From Thysanoteuthis rhombus (Eukaryota > Mollusca > Cephalopoda > Oegopsida > Thysanoteuthidae): a stretch of 64,000 nt of DNA. Of this stretch, positions 44,131-54,994 are shown piece by piece. Every line of letters starts with the position of its first letter. The first letter of the stretch is position 1. Below the pieces are notes generated by a model. It saw only the letters and a program-made list of their open reading frames with translations, did not search any database and was not told the origin of the DNA. The stretch covers positions 37,181,250 through 37,245,249 of the forward strand of contig OY735227.1 of the NCBI GenBank assembly GCA_963457665.1, written 5' to 3'. Position numbers and translations under genes: made by a program.

Positions 44131-44205
44131 TACGAAGTATAACTTAGTTTGACACAAGGCTACACTTTTAAAGCACTCATGAAGAATGTTGTGCACCCCA
44201 CAGAA
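44130..44205 (-). mobile_element. SINE-A tail fragment
   Basis: Minus strand: gtgtagccttgtgtcaaact then aagttatacttcgtaatcc, the SINE-A tail without a clear head. Confidence 0.5.
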
Positions 44206-44890
44206 ATGAAAAATACAGGTCGGGTTGATTTCTAGCAGAAATTCCAGGGGTTCCTCCTTCTTTACCGTATGTATGAGAGTGTCCTCCTGACCCTGATCGT
44301 TTCAGTGCAATGGGGAGGTGGTGTCTGCGGAACAGAACCCAAGTCAACAAGCTAGAACCATTGTTGAACTCCTAACGTGCTAGAATCAGTGTTGAACTCC
44401 TACTTTTGAACGCCGTTAAAACGCTGTTTATCCATTTTCAATGTCCACCCTAGTAATATATTTGACTGAAATTGTCCATCTGGTAACTTTTAATTATTGC
44501 TCTTAACCCGCTATTCTACGAAGAGTGTGTGCGACGAACGTTGGCTCCCTATCGTGTTTGGGCGCAAAACATATTAGGAAATGAAAACATCCATTTCGTC
44601 ACTAGCAGAGTTCCCGTTAAAAATGACAGGTATGCATGAATTATGGATCAATGCAACACTCACTGACTGTCCATTCGAATTTGTGCAGTATTACGTACTG
44701 CGAGGACTAAAAGCTAAGGCAGACATTGAAGCAGATATCAACAGCATTCATTCGACCTGTACCTGCTGCTTGCTTCGTCATTTCATCGAGTTGATCTCAC
44801 CCAATGCTGTGTAAAGTAGGCCTTGTGGGTACACTAATTCACTACCGACATATGGGTCAAATATTCGAATCACAGCAAGTAATCTTTAAT
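44206..44890. other. intergenic DNA, nothing recognised
   Basis: The 77-codon frame at 44581-44814 is open and somewhat protein-like but has no motif I know. Confidence 0.35.
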
Positions 44891-44892
44891 CT

Positions 44893-45345
44893 TCATATGT
44901 TCATATATATATTCCATGTTTCAGCTCCATAAGTGACTATCAGGAGAATGCATTGGTTGTATAATCTTCTTTTTAGGATTATTGGGATCATCTGGTTCTT
45001 GGAAGTTGAGCTTGCTCTGCCGAAGGTTTGCCATCCCAAAGTGATTCTTTGCTTGATTTCCTCCTCTTTTGACGGTGTTTGTGACTTCATAGAAACTATT
45101 AAAAAAACTCAAATGGCAATGGGCAGGCCATGTTGCAAGAATGAAAGACAACCGATGGACATCACGTCTCACAACATGGATCCCCAGAGATCACATAAGA
45201 AACCGAGGCCGACAGAACACAAGATGGAGAGATGAACTTGACAGATTCGGGAAATACTGGCTCCTCGATGCCCATGATAGGGAATTGTGGCGAATCCTGG
45301 GGAAGGTCTATGTCCAACGAAGGACGTTAAAAGACTGATGATGAC
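44893..45345 (+). pseudogene. RTE-type LINE 3' end with inverted 5' part (twin-primed insertion)
   Basis: From 45098 to 45338 the plus strand encodes the RTE C-terminus without a stop: KLKWQWAGHVARMKDNRW, then RGRQNTRWRDELDRFGKYW and DAHDRELWRILGKVYVQRRT. Immediately left, 44915-45090 encodes on the minus strand the preceding part of the same protein family: EEIKQRITLGWQTFGR and LKRRLYNQCILLIVTYGAET. About 60-70 residues that normally lie between the two are missing. An inverted 5' segment fused to a 3' segment with a small loss at the junction is the signature of twin priming. A degenerate TGATGA follows the stop at 45338. Confidence 0.8.
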
Positions 45346-45629
45346 ATATATTTATATATATATATGCTGGGGTGCAATGTTAAAATAACTGTTTTGTTTT
45401 TAGAATCCCCGAAATGGTTATATGGTAAACAACTAATGATCATAATAAGAGAAAATTCATGCTTTGTGCCTTAATAACAGAATATGTAGAGCATTAAAAA
45501 ACACTGAAAAAATTACATAAATTGTATTGGAAGATATTGGAGAATAAGTGGCTAAAGTGACACAGAAACAAAATTTGAAGTTCTTTTAAATATATTTAGT
45601 GTTTAAAGTTGTAACACTTTCTTGAGTAT

Positions 45630-45634
45630 GAATA

Positions 45635-45672
<38 letters not shown>
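45630..45672. repeat. (TG)n microsatellite
   Basis: About 17 TG units. Confidence 0.95.
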
Positions 45673-45674
<2 letters not shown>

Positions 45675-45772
45675 CTAGTGAGACAGAAACCATCAAATGA
45701 ACCAGCAAACAAAAATATCAAAGTTGGCTACAGAAATACTGAGAATCCATGTACATAAGATTTAATGTGCAT

Positions 45773-45774
<2 letters not shown>

Positions 45775-45818
<44 letters not shown>

Positions 45819-46035
45819 GTCATCCACAGACAGCTGTTTCAATGTATTACATCTCTTCAGTGTGGCTATAGACTTTCCATTATCCCATCCGGTACCGCGA
45901 GACAGAATTGACCCATAGGCCGATATCCTACCTCTGGACTACGGAACTGGACAGGCAGTAACGCTGAATTTAAGCGATATATTTTAGATTACACATAAAT
46001 CCCTCATCCACCAGAGTGCTCAATTCCTTTAGAAG
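45775..46035 (-). mobile_element. SINE-C copy 1 with (TA)n 3' tail and hammerhead-like block
   Basis: Matches 57050-57345. Minus-strand order: tRNA-like head with ccagttccgtagtccagagg and a weakened B box, gaaagtctatagccacactg, the block CTGAAGAGATGTAATACATT + GAAACAGCTGTC (45860-45829), ctgtggatgacacaataat and a (TA)n tail of about 18 units at 45777-45812. So the microsatellite is the SINE tail. Confidence 0.7.
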
Positions 46036-46318
46036 AGCATTGCATAAGCTTACAGTGCATGTCACATATATATACTAACAAATACCTCCATTCTAAATAG
46101 GCCCATCCCAAACATCTAAAAAAAAACACTATTTTCACAAGCACTTAGTATTAAAAGAATTAGCTCTTCGTGCATTAAACTTATCAAACACAACCATTAC
46201 TTACTACAAGTTACAAGGATATTCACTAAAAGATCCAAATAACCAAATAAATAACTAGGCCATTACAGTACCCAGAGAAGAAACACTTACACTCTTTAGC
46301 AAAAATAAACCCGACTGT

Positions 46319-46992
46319 ATACCACTCATAACCACTTTCCACAAAACGCGCCCACCTCTGACTCATATAATTCATCAGAGACTGAATATATTTAGACTCA
46401 AAACAGAATTCACAGAAATATTCCTAGAACCATGTGTCATTGCCCAACGAAGATCCCAAAGCATCAAAGACATCATTAGTAGCAGCACTGTAATAACAAC
46501 AAAGTCTCACTTAACATCATCCCTAAAACCGTTAAGTTTTTCCAACCCTGCAACAAAGAAATCACCTTAAGCATACCAACATCTTCATTAGCTCTATCAC
46601 TAACAACATTTTCTGCATCTACCATAATTTTGACTGCAGAAGTAAAAATTTCATCTACCTCCTAGAATGTAATAAATGCAAACTATGATACATAGGCAAG
46701 TGCGAGTTGCAATTCAACATTAGACCTAATAACTATAGGCACAGGATCAAATTGCCCAATCACCCCAACCTACCCCTAGTATAACTACACTTCTGCATTC
46801 TGGCCATAATTTCGGTACAGACGTTAAATTCACAATCATAGAAAAAAATTTAAAAAAATATACACTACCGACACAACAAGAACTCTAGCACTTCATGAAG
46901 ATATTTGGATCAACAAACTTGAAATTCTCTCCCTTGACAGACTCTGCACTAAACTTAACAACCCTAACCACACCCATGTCTTAACACCATAA
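46319..46992 (+). pseudogene. Penelope-like element C-terminal region with GIY-YIG domain
   Basis: Degenerate plus-strand coding region. First frame: IPLITTFHKTRPPLTHIIHQ and the linker VIAQRRSQSIKDIISSS, as found between reverse transcriptase and endonuclease of Penelope-like elements (IPL.TTFH....L..II...; A.RR..NL.DIL..S). After a frameshift: NFIYLLECNKCKL, a stop, YIGKCELQFNIRPNNYRHRI, the GIY-YIG endonuclease core (IYLL.C.KC...YIGET...L..R...HR). After another shift: SGHNFGTDVKFTIIEKNL and EDIWINKLEILSLDRL, the family ending. At least four stops or shifts; the reverse transcriptase core is not visible upstream. Dead fragment. Confidence 0.75.
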
Positions 46993-47269
46993 TTCCCGCC
47001 ACTCCTAATTACTCTATACTCACCAACTCACTATTCTTCATACTATAATTTTAGTCAGGCCCAAATACCCCTCAATATTCATATACTCTCATTACCCGCA
47101 ACAACCCCATATTCAGAACTTGGATTCTCACTCACATAGAATTGATGTCATCGACTTACCCAACCCTATCTACCCCCAAACTCCCTTTATGTATATCCAA
47201 CATTAGGAACTTCACACAGTCACACAGAACCCTACCTATGGAAACGTATGTATGATGTTTAACTTGTAC

Positions 47270-47274
47270 TATTC

Positions 47275-47356
<82 letters not shown>
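47270..47356. repeat. (TA)n(CA)n(TA)n microsatellite
   Basis: Compound array with a central CA block. Confidence 0.95.
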
Positions 47357-47357
<1 letters not shown>

Positions 47358-47447
47358 AAGGCAACACAAGATGTCAAGTAGAGAAAACCCGAGGAGAAAA
47401 TGAAAACTATAAAGTGTAGTCAATACTACCATCCTTCAATCACCCAC

Positions 47448-47449
<2 letters not shown>

Positions 47450-47489
<40 letters not shown>
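47450..47489. repeat. (TA)n microsatellite
   Basis: About 19 TA units. Confidence 0.95.
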
Positions 47490-47492
<3 letters not shown>

Positions 47493-47499
47493 TAGCGCA

Positions 47500-47655
47500 C
47501 AGACACTACACTCTGATTTGGGGCAGAAGTACTGGCGAGTGACTCTTTGATCCTGGGTAAAATACACAAAAGCCACACACTCTGATCTCTGGCAGAGGGC
47601 CAGAAAGCGGCACTTCAGTCAGAGGCAGAGTGCACAGATACTCTGTGTCATTTTT
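47500..47655 (+). repeat. ~75 bp tandem duplication
   Basis: cactctgatttggggcagaa (about 47510) and cactctgatctctggcagag (about 47578) start two diverged units; a third gcacagatactctgtgtc start follows. Confidence 0.45.
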
Positions 47656-47659
47656 GCAA

Positions 47660-48620
47660 CAAGACTGAAAATGAGATCTGATAAAATTGGCCATTATTCT
47701 CTGAAGAACCTGATATTTCATCAATCCAGAACTAAAAGCCATGGGCAAAACCCCCTCCCCTAGATTGGGCTTTTACACCGAGGGTAAATTGGGACCTAAT
47801 AGTCAATAAACGATAATGAGCAATGAAATCGTCTTATATAATCCCAACGTAATATCCCCATATAAAAAATCTGTCATTATTTAGTGGTGCTGCTGTGAGT
47901 TGAGGTCAAGCATTTCCATCAACGGTTAAGTACACTATCTGACATAAGGATCATACAATGGGTCGTACTTGCTTACACTATAAATAGTGGCGAGTACAGC
48001 ACCTTCAACACGGGTTGAATACTATCAAGTAAATACAGTTGCCAGCAAGATATATTCTAAATATATATATTTTTGCTAAACAGCCTCTGGAAATAAATGA
48101 TCTCCCCTGGAAATATATACCTTTGCCCCAGCTCAACGAAAAGAATTAGCGGACGCCCATGCTAAGAGCCTTTCCCTGCGACGGTCAGTCAGTGTAAGTA
48201 GAGTATGAATATAGAACACTCATGTATTAAACTTTTTCAAATTTTATCTATCTATTTATTTATTTTTTTTATTTATTCATTTTGATTGATTCCTGGGTGG
48301 GTTAGAGGGTTCAATCACGAATTAATCTATTGGGAATGCCAAACCTTTTTGCCCATTCCAAAAGAAAGATTCATGTCGGCCTTAATTCTAGAATTTCTAA
48401 GAAGAACGAATAGGAAGCAGCTATGGGTTGCTACGGTCCACTGGCCACACCGACCAATCGATAATATTCTTGTTCTTTTCCTCGTTGTCGCCTTGTGTTG
48501 TTCTGAAGCGAGAGGATGAATCATGAAGTCGACGACAAACAAATGAGCCAGTGGAGAGAAAAAAAAAACAGATTTACTGACTGCGTGCACTGATATGAGT
48601 CAGTGGGAAAAAATTCAAAG
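47660..48620. other. intergenic DNA, nothing recognised
   Basis: The overlapping frames at 48286-48519 (plus) and 48327-48590 (minus) have no known domain; a T-rich run lies at 48243-48285. Confidence 0.4.
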
Positions 48621-48637
48621 AGGATCAAGCAACGGTC

Positions 48638-48684
48638 AGGAGAGAGAGAGAGAGAGAGACAGAGACAGACAGAGACAGAGAGAC

Positions 48685-48715
<31 letters not shown>

Positions 48716-48960
48716 CACAGAGAGAGAGAGAGAGAGAGAGATGGGGTGGAGAACGAATGAAGATACGGAAGAGAAAGGAAGAAAGGATACAATATTAGAG
48801 AAAAAGAGAGAAAGAGAGGGTAAGGTATAGGAGAAAGAAAAAAAAGGATGAGGAATAAGAGAAAGAAAGAAAGACAGAGAGAAAGGACAGGGAATAAGAT
48901 AGGAAGAAAGAAAGAATGATATATAACAGAAAAAAAGGGAAAAAGGAGATAAAAACAAAG
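48638..48960 (+). repeat. polypurine (GA)n / (GACA)n tract
   Basis: About 320 bp of G/A-rich sequence with regular GAGACA words at 48640-48740. Produces several spurious frames (Arg/Glu-rich plus, Ser/Leu-rich minus). Confidence 0.9.
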
Positions 48961-49044
48961 ATGGGGGTTCGTGTTTATTTTCGATTGACACCACTAAACC
49001 TAGTCCAAACTCATTAGTTCAAACCCAAATTCCGAATGTTAATT

Positions 49045-49150
49045 TTCAAGCCAAGCAAGCCCTCTCTACCTGAAAGATCATACTGCGCCAAACACCCTCA
49101 AACACCTGTGCCTGACTGAGCTGGGTGAAAAGTATTTGTAAATCAAATTA
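49045..49150 (+). repeat. SINE-A-tail-like unit
   Basis: ccctctctacctgaaagatc, actgcgccaaacaccctc, tgtgcctgactgagctgg is a diverged form of the unit tandemly repeated at 23.7 kb. Confidence 0.4.
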
Positions 49151-49308
49151 ATATATCTGATAAGTAACTAGTCGGATTAGATCTTTAATGATGTTGGTGC
49201 TGCAGAGGGAGCTGAAGGTTGTTTTTTTTACCGATTTAGAAAAGCTCACTTGCAAGGGATCAAGCTTGTAGAATGTCGATACTTTTACAAATAATGTTGG
49301 ATTTATTG

Positions 49309-49375
49309 AATAGTCCAGAAAGTAATGATGTTTTTTTAAGAATATTGGACATCACCGAAAAGTGTTATCGAATTT
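49309..49375 (+). repeat. mariner end fragment
   Basis: gaatagtccagaaagtaatg resembles the left end of the mariner family in this window (gtatgtccagaaagtatcc). Nothing of the body is kept. Confidence 0.35.
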
Positions 49376-49559
49376 TAGCAGGCTGATTGATACATGGATT
49401 ATCTTGCAATGGCCAAGGGCTTATATCTTGCAATGGATAACTATTATTTTTCACCACCTTCTGCTGTTGAATCGAGCGTTCAATGAGCTTACATTTTTGC
49501 GATGTTAAATTTGATGAACAGGTTCAAAATGTCAATATTATATGAAATCAGAGTTGTCC

Positions 49560-49860
49560 CTCTCCTAGCCTGGTTGCCTTCTCAAGGCTAGAGAGTCCAA
49601 TCTGCCGTACTATTTTTGCTCATATCTGGGAGAAGGGCTAGATTCATGTCTTTTCCAAGGAAATTAGAGCAAAGTGAACGTAAGCAAGGAAATGGAGCCC
49701 CCTTACGACGGTTCGGCACCCAATTTGACGTCCTTCTGGCAGCTCCTGTAGCCAAGCTGATACCAGACTTCGCTCTTTGCTTTCCTTTAGACTACATCAG
49801 CAAGGCTGAGACAACTGGACATTGCAGTATCTCCATACGCTTCAACCAGGTATGAGCCCT
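49560..49860 (+). repeat. dispersed repeat family F, copy 2
   Basis: tagattcatgtcttttccaa, ttagagcaaagtgaacgtaa and cgacggttcgg correspond to ggattcatgtctttcccaaa, ttactgcgaagtgaacgtga at 53790-53830, and to 23440-23500 in reverse. The 79-codon frame is a by-product. Confidence 0.5.
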
Positions 49861-50254
49861 GGAGGGGATGTTCTGTTGTTTGTAGAAACAAAACAGTGGC
49901 CATTCATAATATGAAGAATGAAAAAAAATTCTTTGTTTTTTTTTAATATATTATTATTCTGGTTTAAACTGTAATGCGTCTTTTTTCTATGTTGTCATTT
50001 AATTCTAGATATCTTACCGATATTGATTGTTAAAAGTTGCTTTACTTTGTTTCGAGGCTATTGTGCCTCAGCCTGAATTCCTTGTTTTGATGGACTTGAT
50101 GTTTGTTCCACTTTGTCAAATATTGTTCATATATTTTTCTTTTAATATTGTTATAAAGAAAGATTGAACCTTTCCAAGATTCACCTTCAAAATTTTGATG
50201 GTTCAAAGTATTAACAATTAAAAAATTCAAACAAACAAAACAAAACAAGAACCG

Positions 50255-50385
50255 TAAGTTCAACGATGTGTCCATTGTGATTACCGGGATTAAAGGGATT
50301 CTAAATGAAGAAGTAGTCGCATCTCTAGTTATGGTAGCAGTAACTGAAAGACGGGGAAGAGATAAGTGTGGAAAGTACACCTGAA
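50255..50385 (-). repeat. dispersed repeat, unexpanded partner of 18195-18395
   Basis: Minus strand: cacacttatctcttccccgt, actgctaccataactagaga, gcgactacttcttcatttag, aatccctttaatccc, atggacacatcg. Same flanks as the CTA-expanded copy. Confidence 0.6.
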
Positions 50386-50389
50386 AATA

Positions 50390-51295
50390 TGACTATTGAA
50401 AAAAACAATTAGTAAGTTTAAACGTTCAATTTTTATCAATAATTTTCAGCCATTTTTAGCTGTTGGAGATTTAGCTATTAATAACAAACGATACTTGGCA
50501 ACACTAAAAAATCAAATGCTTGATACGTTGTCTATTGATCAGAATAGATGTTCTTTTAATGACATTACGCATTCTCCAATGTAGCAGCTGGTAATCACAA
50601 CCTTCCTTCCTCTCTTTGTTGTTTAACGTATCTGGAATCGACCGACTAAAAAACGTCTTATTGAGATGTATTATACACATCTAAAAATGTGATGGGACCA
50701 TGTTAAATCAAAATGAGTTCCATCTGTTGAACGCACTCTCGTCAGCTTTTAACAATTTATTATTTATGCCTGTACAGTGATACCCACTTTTAGCCCTCTA
50801 GATACGCTCGTATAAGATCCAATGCCAAACGAAACAGTGTTATAAGGCATAAAATAGCGTCAATAGAGATTGTACCAGCAATCATTTTAAAATATATGTT
50901 GTGGTTGTTGATCTTCAGCAAGATGGAATGGATTAGTACTGTGTTTCTTATCAACTAAAAACTTTCCTCAACTGGTGAAATATCATTACATATCGATAAA
51001 TATCGCTATACAATAAATTATTGTGCATATATATGTGTATGATGAGTAGGTGGATACGATATCCAACAACATTATCAAGTGGACGAAAAGGAATATAGAA
51101 GTATTTAAATCAAGGTTATTATACAAACATATTTCGCCTTTCAGCTCTGTCAAAGTTCTAATATAAATTAAACGATGTTGAAAATATCGTTTCCAAATAA
51201 ATAATGCCACGCAATATCATACCGCATGAAGTATTTAAATCACAAATAAATCTTAATTATTTGAATTATTTTGAATCACACGATATAATATTACG
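50390..51295. other. intergenic DNA, nothing recognised
   Basis: No gene or assignable repeat. Confidence 0.45.
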
Positions 51296-51299
51296 TGCT

Positions 51300-51358
51300 A
51301 AAAGACGTTGCTCTCATAATGGCTTCTATTGAGTGGAAAACCCAACCTGTTTCTCGAA
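51300..51358 (+). repeat. R470 end fragment
   Basis: Carries ataatggcttctattgagtg and gaaaacccaacctgtttctc, the last 50 bp of R470. Confidence 0.45.
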
Positions 51359-51439
51359 TAGATAAATTTTCGGAAAACTTTGTCTTACTCTGGAACCAAC
51401 GGTGAACCATGCAAAACAAAAACTGATTCTTGACCTATC

Positions 51440-51715
51440 AGTCGCCTGCTACAGTTCATATCTGGTCCCCGGCGACTTCTGGGCTTACCTAAAGCGATTC
51501 CAGGCCGTAGACGAGATTAGGGAGAACGCGACAAGGTAGCTGATGGTTAACTTGGAAGAGGACTTTGCAGACTATTTTGAAAAGTGGTAGGGAGACTTGG
51601 ATAAGTGTGTAAGGTCCCAAGGAAAGTATTTCAAAGGGTATCAAGGAACCATTGCTTCAAGTTGGCTATTTTTGCGTTATTAAGAAAGAAATGCATACTT
51701 TCCGGACAGACCATG
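51440..51715 (+). pseudogene. mariner transposase C-terminal third
   Basis: Plus strand, with stops: YLVPGDFWAYLKRFQAVDEI, RENATR, LEEDFADYFEKW, LDKCVRSQGKYFKG. The PGDFW block corresponds to the region of the third catalytic aspartate of mariner transposases; the rest is the normal C-terminal tail. It ends with atactttccggacagaccat, the mariner terminal repeat in reverse. The left end is not visible. Confidence 0.75.
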
Positions 51716-51889
51716 CGGAAATGTCAATATATGGAAAAAACATTTTCCCGAAGAAAAAAAAAACATGACTATTCTATAAAAACATCATTGCTCAAATATG
51801 CAAGATGAGAAGCTGGTGCACTCTCTCCAAGGAAATGTTCGCAAGAGATTTATTTCGAGACATGCATTCTGTAACGTTTACTTATTAGT

Positions 51890-51890
51890 T

Positions 51891-51924
<34 letters not shown>

Positions 51925-51972
51925 GACAGAGAGACAGAGAGAGAGACAGAGAGAGAGACAGAGAGAGAGAGC
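51890..51972. repeat. (GA)n / (GACA)n microsatellite
   Basis: About 80 bp of GAGA with GACA interruptions. Confidence 0.95.
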
Positions 51973-51974
51973 AT

Positions 51975-52635
51975 ATGTGTGTTGATGAATGGTCGATATG
52001 GATTAAATAAGGAACATGAGGATACACGTGTGGTCGGCTAGCTACCCAATATACTAGCGATCACTTCCGTTATTAAGTCCGGGGCAGTTGCTTGGTAACT
52101 TCCGTTACGGTTATTTAGCGGGACAGTTGCTTCCCTATATGGGCAATTGATGCAGACATTACACACTCGTTCCAATGGGACATTCGCTTTGAATTCCCCA
52201 ACGATGTGTGCTTGACAGGAATCTCTTCAAAAGATTCGATTTCTTTTATTTTTAAAACCACTCCATCTTCACTTTCAAGTAAGGTTTCTGAATTATGATA
52301 TCAGTTGAGTGTAGCTTAGAATCGCTCAAAATCATATGGAAGGAAATCGGGGACCAGAAGATTGTATTCTGCTGATCTTTCAGGTTGCAGGACCTATCTG
52401 TCTAGAAAATAACCCTCTGAAATTTTGGCTTTAGTCGAACACCGTATTATGGCAATGGTGAGAAATACGATACAAGAGGCTGGGATGTAGGAGAGAGAGG
52501 AAGCGGATGTGCACTGCATATATGACGACTCTGTGCAGAAGAAGGCTGAACTTTATTTCCGGTTTCCACCTTTTTTCGGAAAATGAAAAAGTGGCGAAAA
52601 GCGAACTTTCGGAAAAAAAAGAGTATACTAGCATT
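51975..52635. other. intergenic DNA, nothing recognised
   Basis: A short direct repeat of acttccgttacgg / cacttccgttatt type occurs at 52060-52110. No gene. Confidence 0.4.
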
Positions 52636-52639
52636 TACC

Positions 52640-52806
52640 AAGATTAGCTCCGGGGCGGTACACGGCTGGGTGGGGTTAAATGGGAGTATGGAAGATTAGG
52701 TTGCGCCACAGCCTCTGAAAAGAGGATGCAGTCAGTGCATCGCACCAAGATCTGGAATGCTAAGTTTCTTTGGTGGAGCTACCGCATCAGAGGATGTTGG
52801 TGTGCA

Positions 52807-52849
<43 letters not shown>

Positions 52850-53235
52850 GGGGTCCCCACAAGCAGCTTTATACCGCCTTTTAGAATTCCTTTTGGAAGC
52901 TCTGGGTTGGGTAAATCCTATAAGTGAGGAGTCCTTATCTGCCTAGAAAATCAACATTTAAACTCATATTTTTTCACCCGGACTTGAACCCTTATCTCTG
53001 ACGACGTTTAAAATACGATATTTAGAAAACTTGTCTTGATACAGCACAAGGGCAAATGAAAGAGAAATGAGTTGAGGAAGATTGCATTACGCCAATTTTG
53101 CTAACTAGGATGGCTTGTCTGTCTTGAAAATCAGCATTCAATATCCTGGTTTTTACTTAGATTCGAACACTGACCTCTATTCCAGGTTGGAAATTTGTAA
53201 CTCTTTCAGCCACTACGCAGGCCACCTGTGTTAGG
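52640..53235. repeat. cluster of diverged SINE pieces with (TG)n
   Basis: 52680-52760 resembles the 2800 and 8940 repeats (tggaagattaggttgcgcca). (TG)n occupies 52807-52845. The segment cctagaaaatcaacatttaa / cttgaaaatcagcattcaat occurs twice (52950, 53130), each followed by a reversed B-box-like ttgaaccctta / attcgaacactga. These are two minus-strand tRNA-like SINE copies. Confidence 0.5.
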
Positions 53236-53239
53236 TATT

Positions 53240-53685
53240 TAAGACAAAATCAGTTTGCAATTACTTTAAAAATCAACAACATAATATATCCATACTAATT
53301 TACTTTTGTGGTCGAAATTGACGGCATATACAAAATATATAGATACACATTGCATTTTATAAACGTAAAATTTAGAGATTTTCACATCAGTAAGCGTGCA
53401 TAATTGCGGTCTGTTGACCACAAATGGATTATTATTATTTTTTGTTATTGTTTTTATTACCTTTCTATTATCCTTTAAATTCAGAATTTTCATCATGTCA
53501 TCAGAAGATGAATGAATTTCTATTTTCCTATATCAGTTACGTCCCTTAGTGTGACAGAAAACATCTGCTCATTGCTAATTATTATATGTACTGATATGTA
53601 TAATAATAGATCCTACAATGCGACAAGTCGTATTTGCAATTGATTTTATCTGCATTTGAACGGTCCATCAATCAATTTACTTTGG
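53240..53685. other. intergenic DNA, nothing recognised
   Basis: No feature assigned. Confidence 0.45.
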
Positions 53686-53729
53686 GGATTTTTTTTATTC
53701 ATTGTTTCTGTAGAAATTGTAAGTTTTGA

Positions 53730-53840
53730 TTGGACCAGATAGCTCCGATGCCCTGCTATTCATCCGTAGCTGGGGAGAGATAAGTGGATTCATGTCTTTC
53801 CCAAAGGCATTACTGCGAAGTGAACGTGAGCTGCCACGGC
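53730..53840 (+). repeat. dispersed repeat family F, copy 3
   Basis: See 49560-49860. Blocks here: gtagctggggagagataagt, ggattcatgtctttcccaaa, gcgaagtgaacgtgagctgc. Confidence 0.5.
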
Positions 53841-53869
53841 CGAAACTCTTTTGCCGATTCCGTCTTCCG

Positions 53870-54093
53870 TGCCTATAACTGTTTCGCCACTCTGCACCTG
53901 TACTAGAAATCAAACTCCGAATCGAAGTTGGCTGATAAAATTTAAACAAATCCGTCATTGCAGTCAATAATTGAACAACCGTAGCATTAAAATTTGAAGT
54001 CATGTAAAAAAAAAAAATCCATCAGAGAAAAAATATGTCCAGAAAAGATTCTATTTATGACATTGCCGTTGTTTTCCATTCGGAAACATCTAA
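53870..54093 (-). repeat. dispersed family D54, copy 2 (inverted arm)
   Basis: Minus strand: tgttttagatgtttccgaat, gcaatgtcataaatagaatc, ttacatgacttcaaatttta, gctacggttgttcaattatt, ttcgattcggagtttgattt. Forms an inverted repeat with 54712-54965. Confidence 0.65.
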
Positions 54094-54535
54094 AACAGAG
54101 TAAAAAAACAAACAAAAAACATCTAGATTCTGGATAATTTGAATGATAATAATAAAACCGTTAAAATTAAGCCTTCAAAAGGGTGGAAAAGCCTTTTCTC
54201 AAGTTTTTTTTCCAGGACGGGTCTGATGCCAATTTTCAAATCCGTAGATAAAATAGTTTGGTCAGGAGTGCTGGGACTGTTTCTCCGAAGTTATGTTCTT
54301 TTTCAATTTTTCGAGAATTTCTCAAATTAAGAATTGGTCGAAGATGGAAATCTTTAAAATAAGATCACTAAAAGCAAGTGTTCATTTTCCAATCGATCGG
54401 AAGAACTATACGGAGCCGTAGCAAGTGGGGGCAGTCGCTCCCAAATACAGGTGTGAAGGGGTGCAAAATTCCCCCCGGACTTTGATGCCTGTTAATCAAT
54501 TCCCTCGCCTTGGTTACACCTCAATTACCTCTGTT
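54094..54535. other. spacer of the D54 inverted pair
   Basis: The frame at 54139-54330 has no recognised domain. Confidence 0.4.
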
Positions 54536-54539
54536 TTGT

Positions 54540-54990
54540 CTACAGACTTGAAAATCGGTATCAGTACTCTACTAAACCCCTTCTAAAAATGTTTATGTCT
54601 TATTTTTTTTTAAAAATCCTTTTTGATCTTTTCGGGGTCTTAATCTGGTGGGTTTAATAACAGCACCTACATTCTGAAGAATCAAATGATTCTAGAAGTT
54701 TTTTCAATCCTATTTTAGATGTTTTCAAGTGGAAACTGCCAGTAATGTCATAGATAGAATTTATTCTGACCATATTTATTCTCAAATGGAATTTTCTTTA
54801 CATGACTTCAAATTTCGCCGCTACAGTTGCTCAGAAACTGTGTGTGATATCGAGTTTTATCATTTTGACTACTTTTTACCATAATCTTAATTTTTATTTA
54901 TTTTTATCACAGCTTCAATTCGGACTGTCATCTACCGGCGATGAGCAAATGAGGCGATCGGATATTAAGAGTAAACTTTCGGTACTTCCG
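54540..54990 (+). repeat. dispersed family D54, copy 3
   Basis: Most complete copy: ttgtctacagacttgaaaat, ctaaaccccttctaaaaatg, attttagatgttttcaagtg, agtaatgtcatagatagaat, cgccgctacagttgctcaga, cttcaattcggactgtcatc. An ~80 bp extra segment relative to copy 1 lies at 54640-54700. Confidence 0.65.
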
Positions 54991-54994
54991 ACCA

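Noticed and set aside
48521-48994. 157-codon minus-strand frame with hydrophobic runs
   Set aside because: Arises from (GA)n/(GACA)n repeats; apparent membrane segments are composition artefacts.
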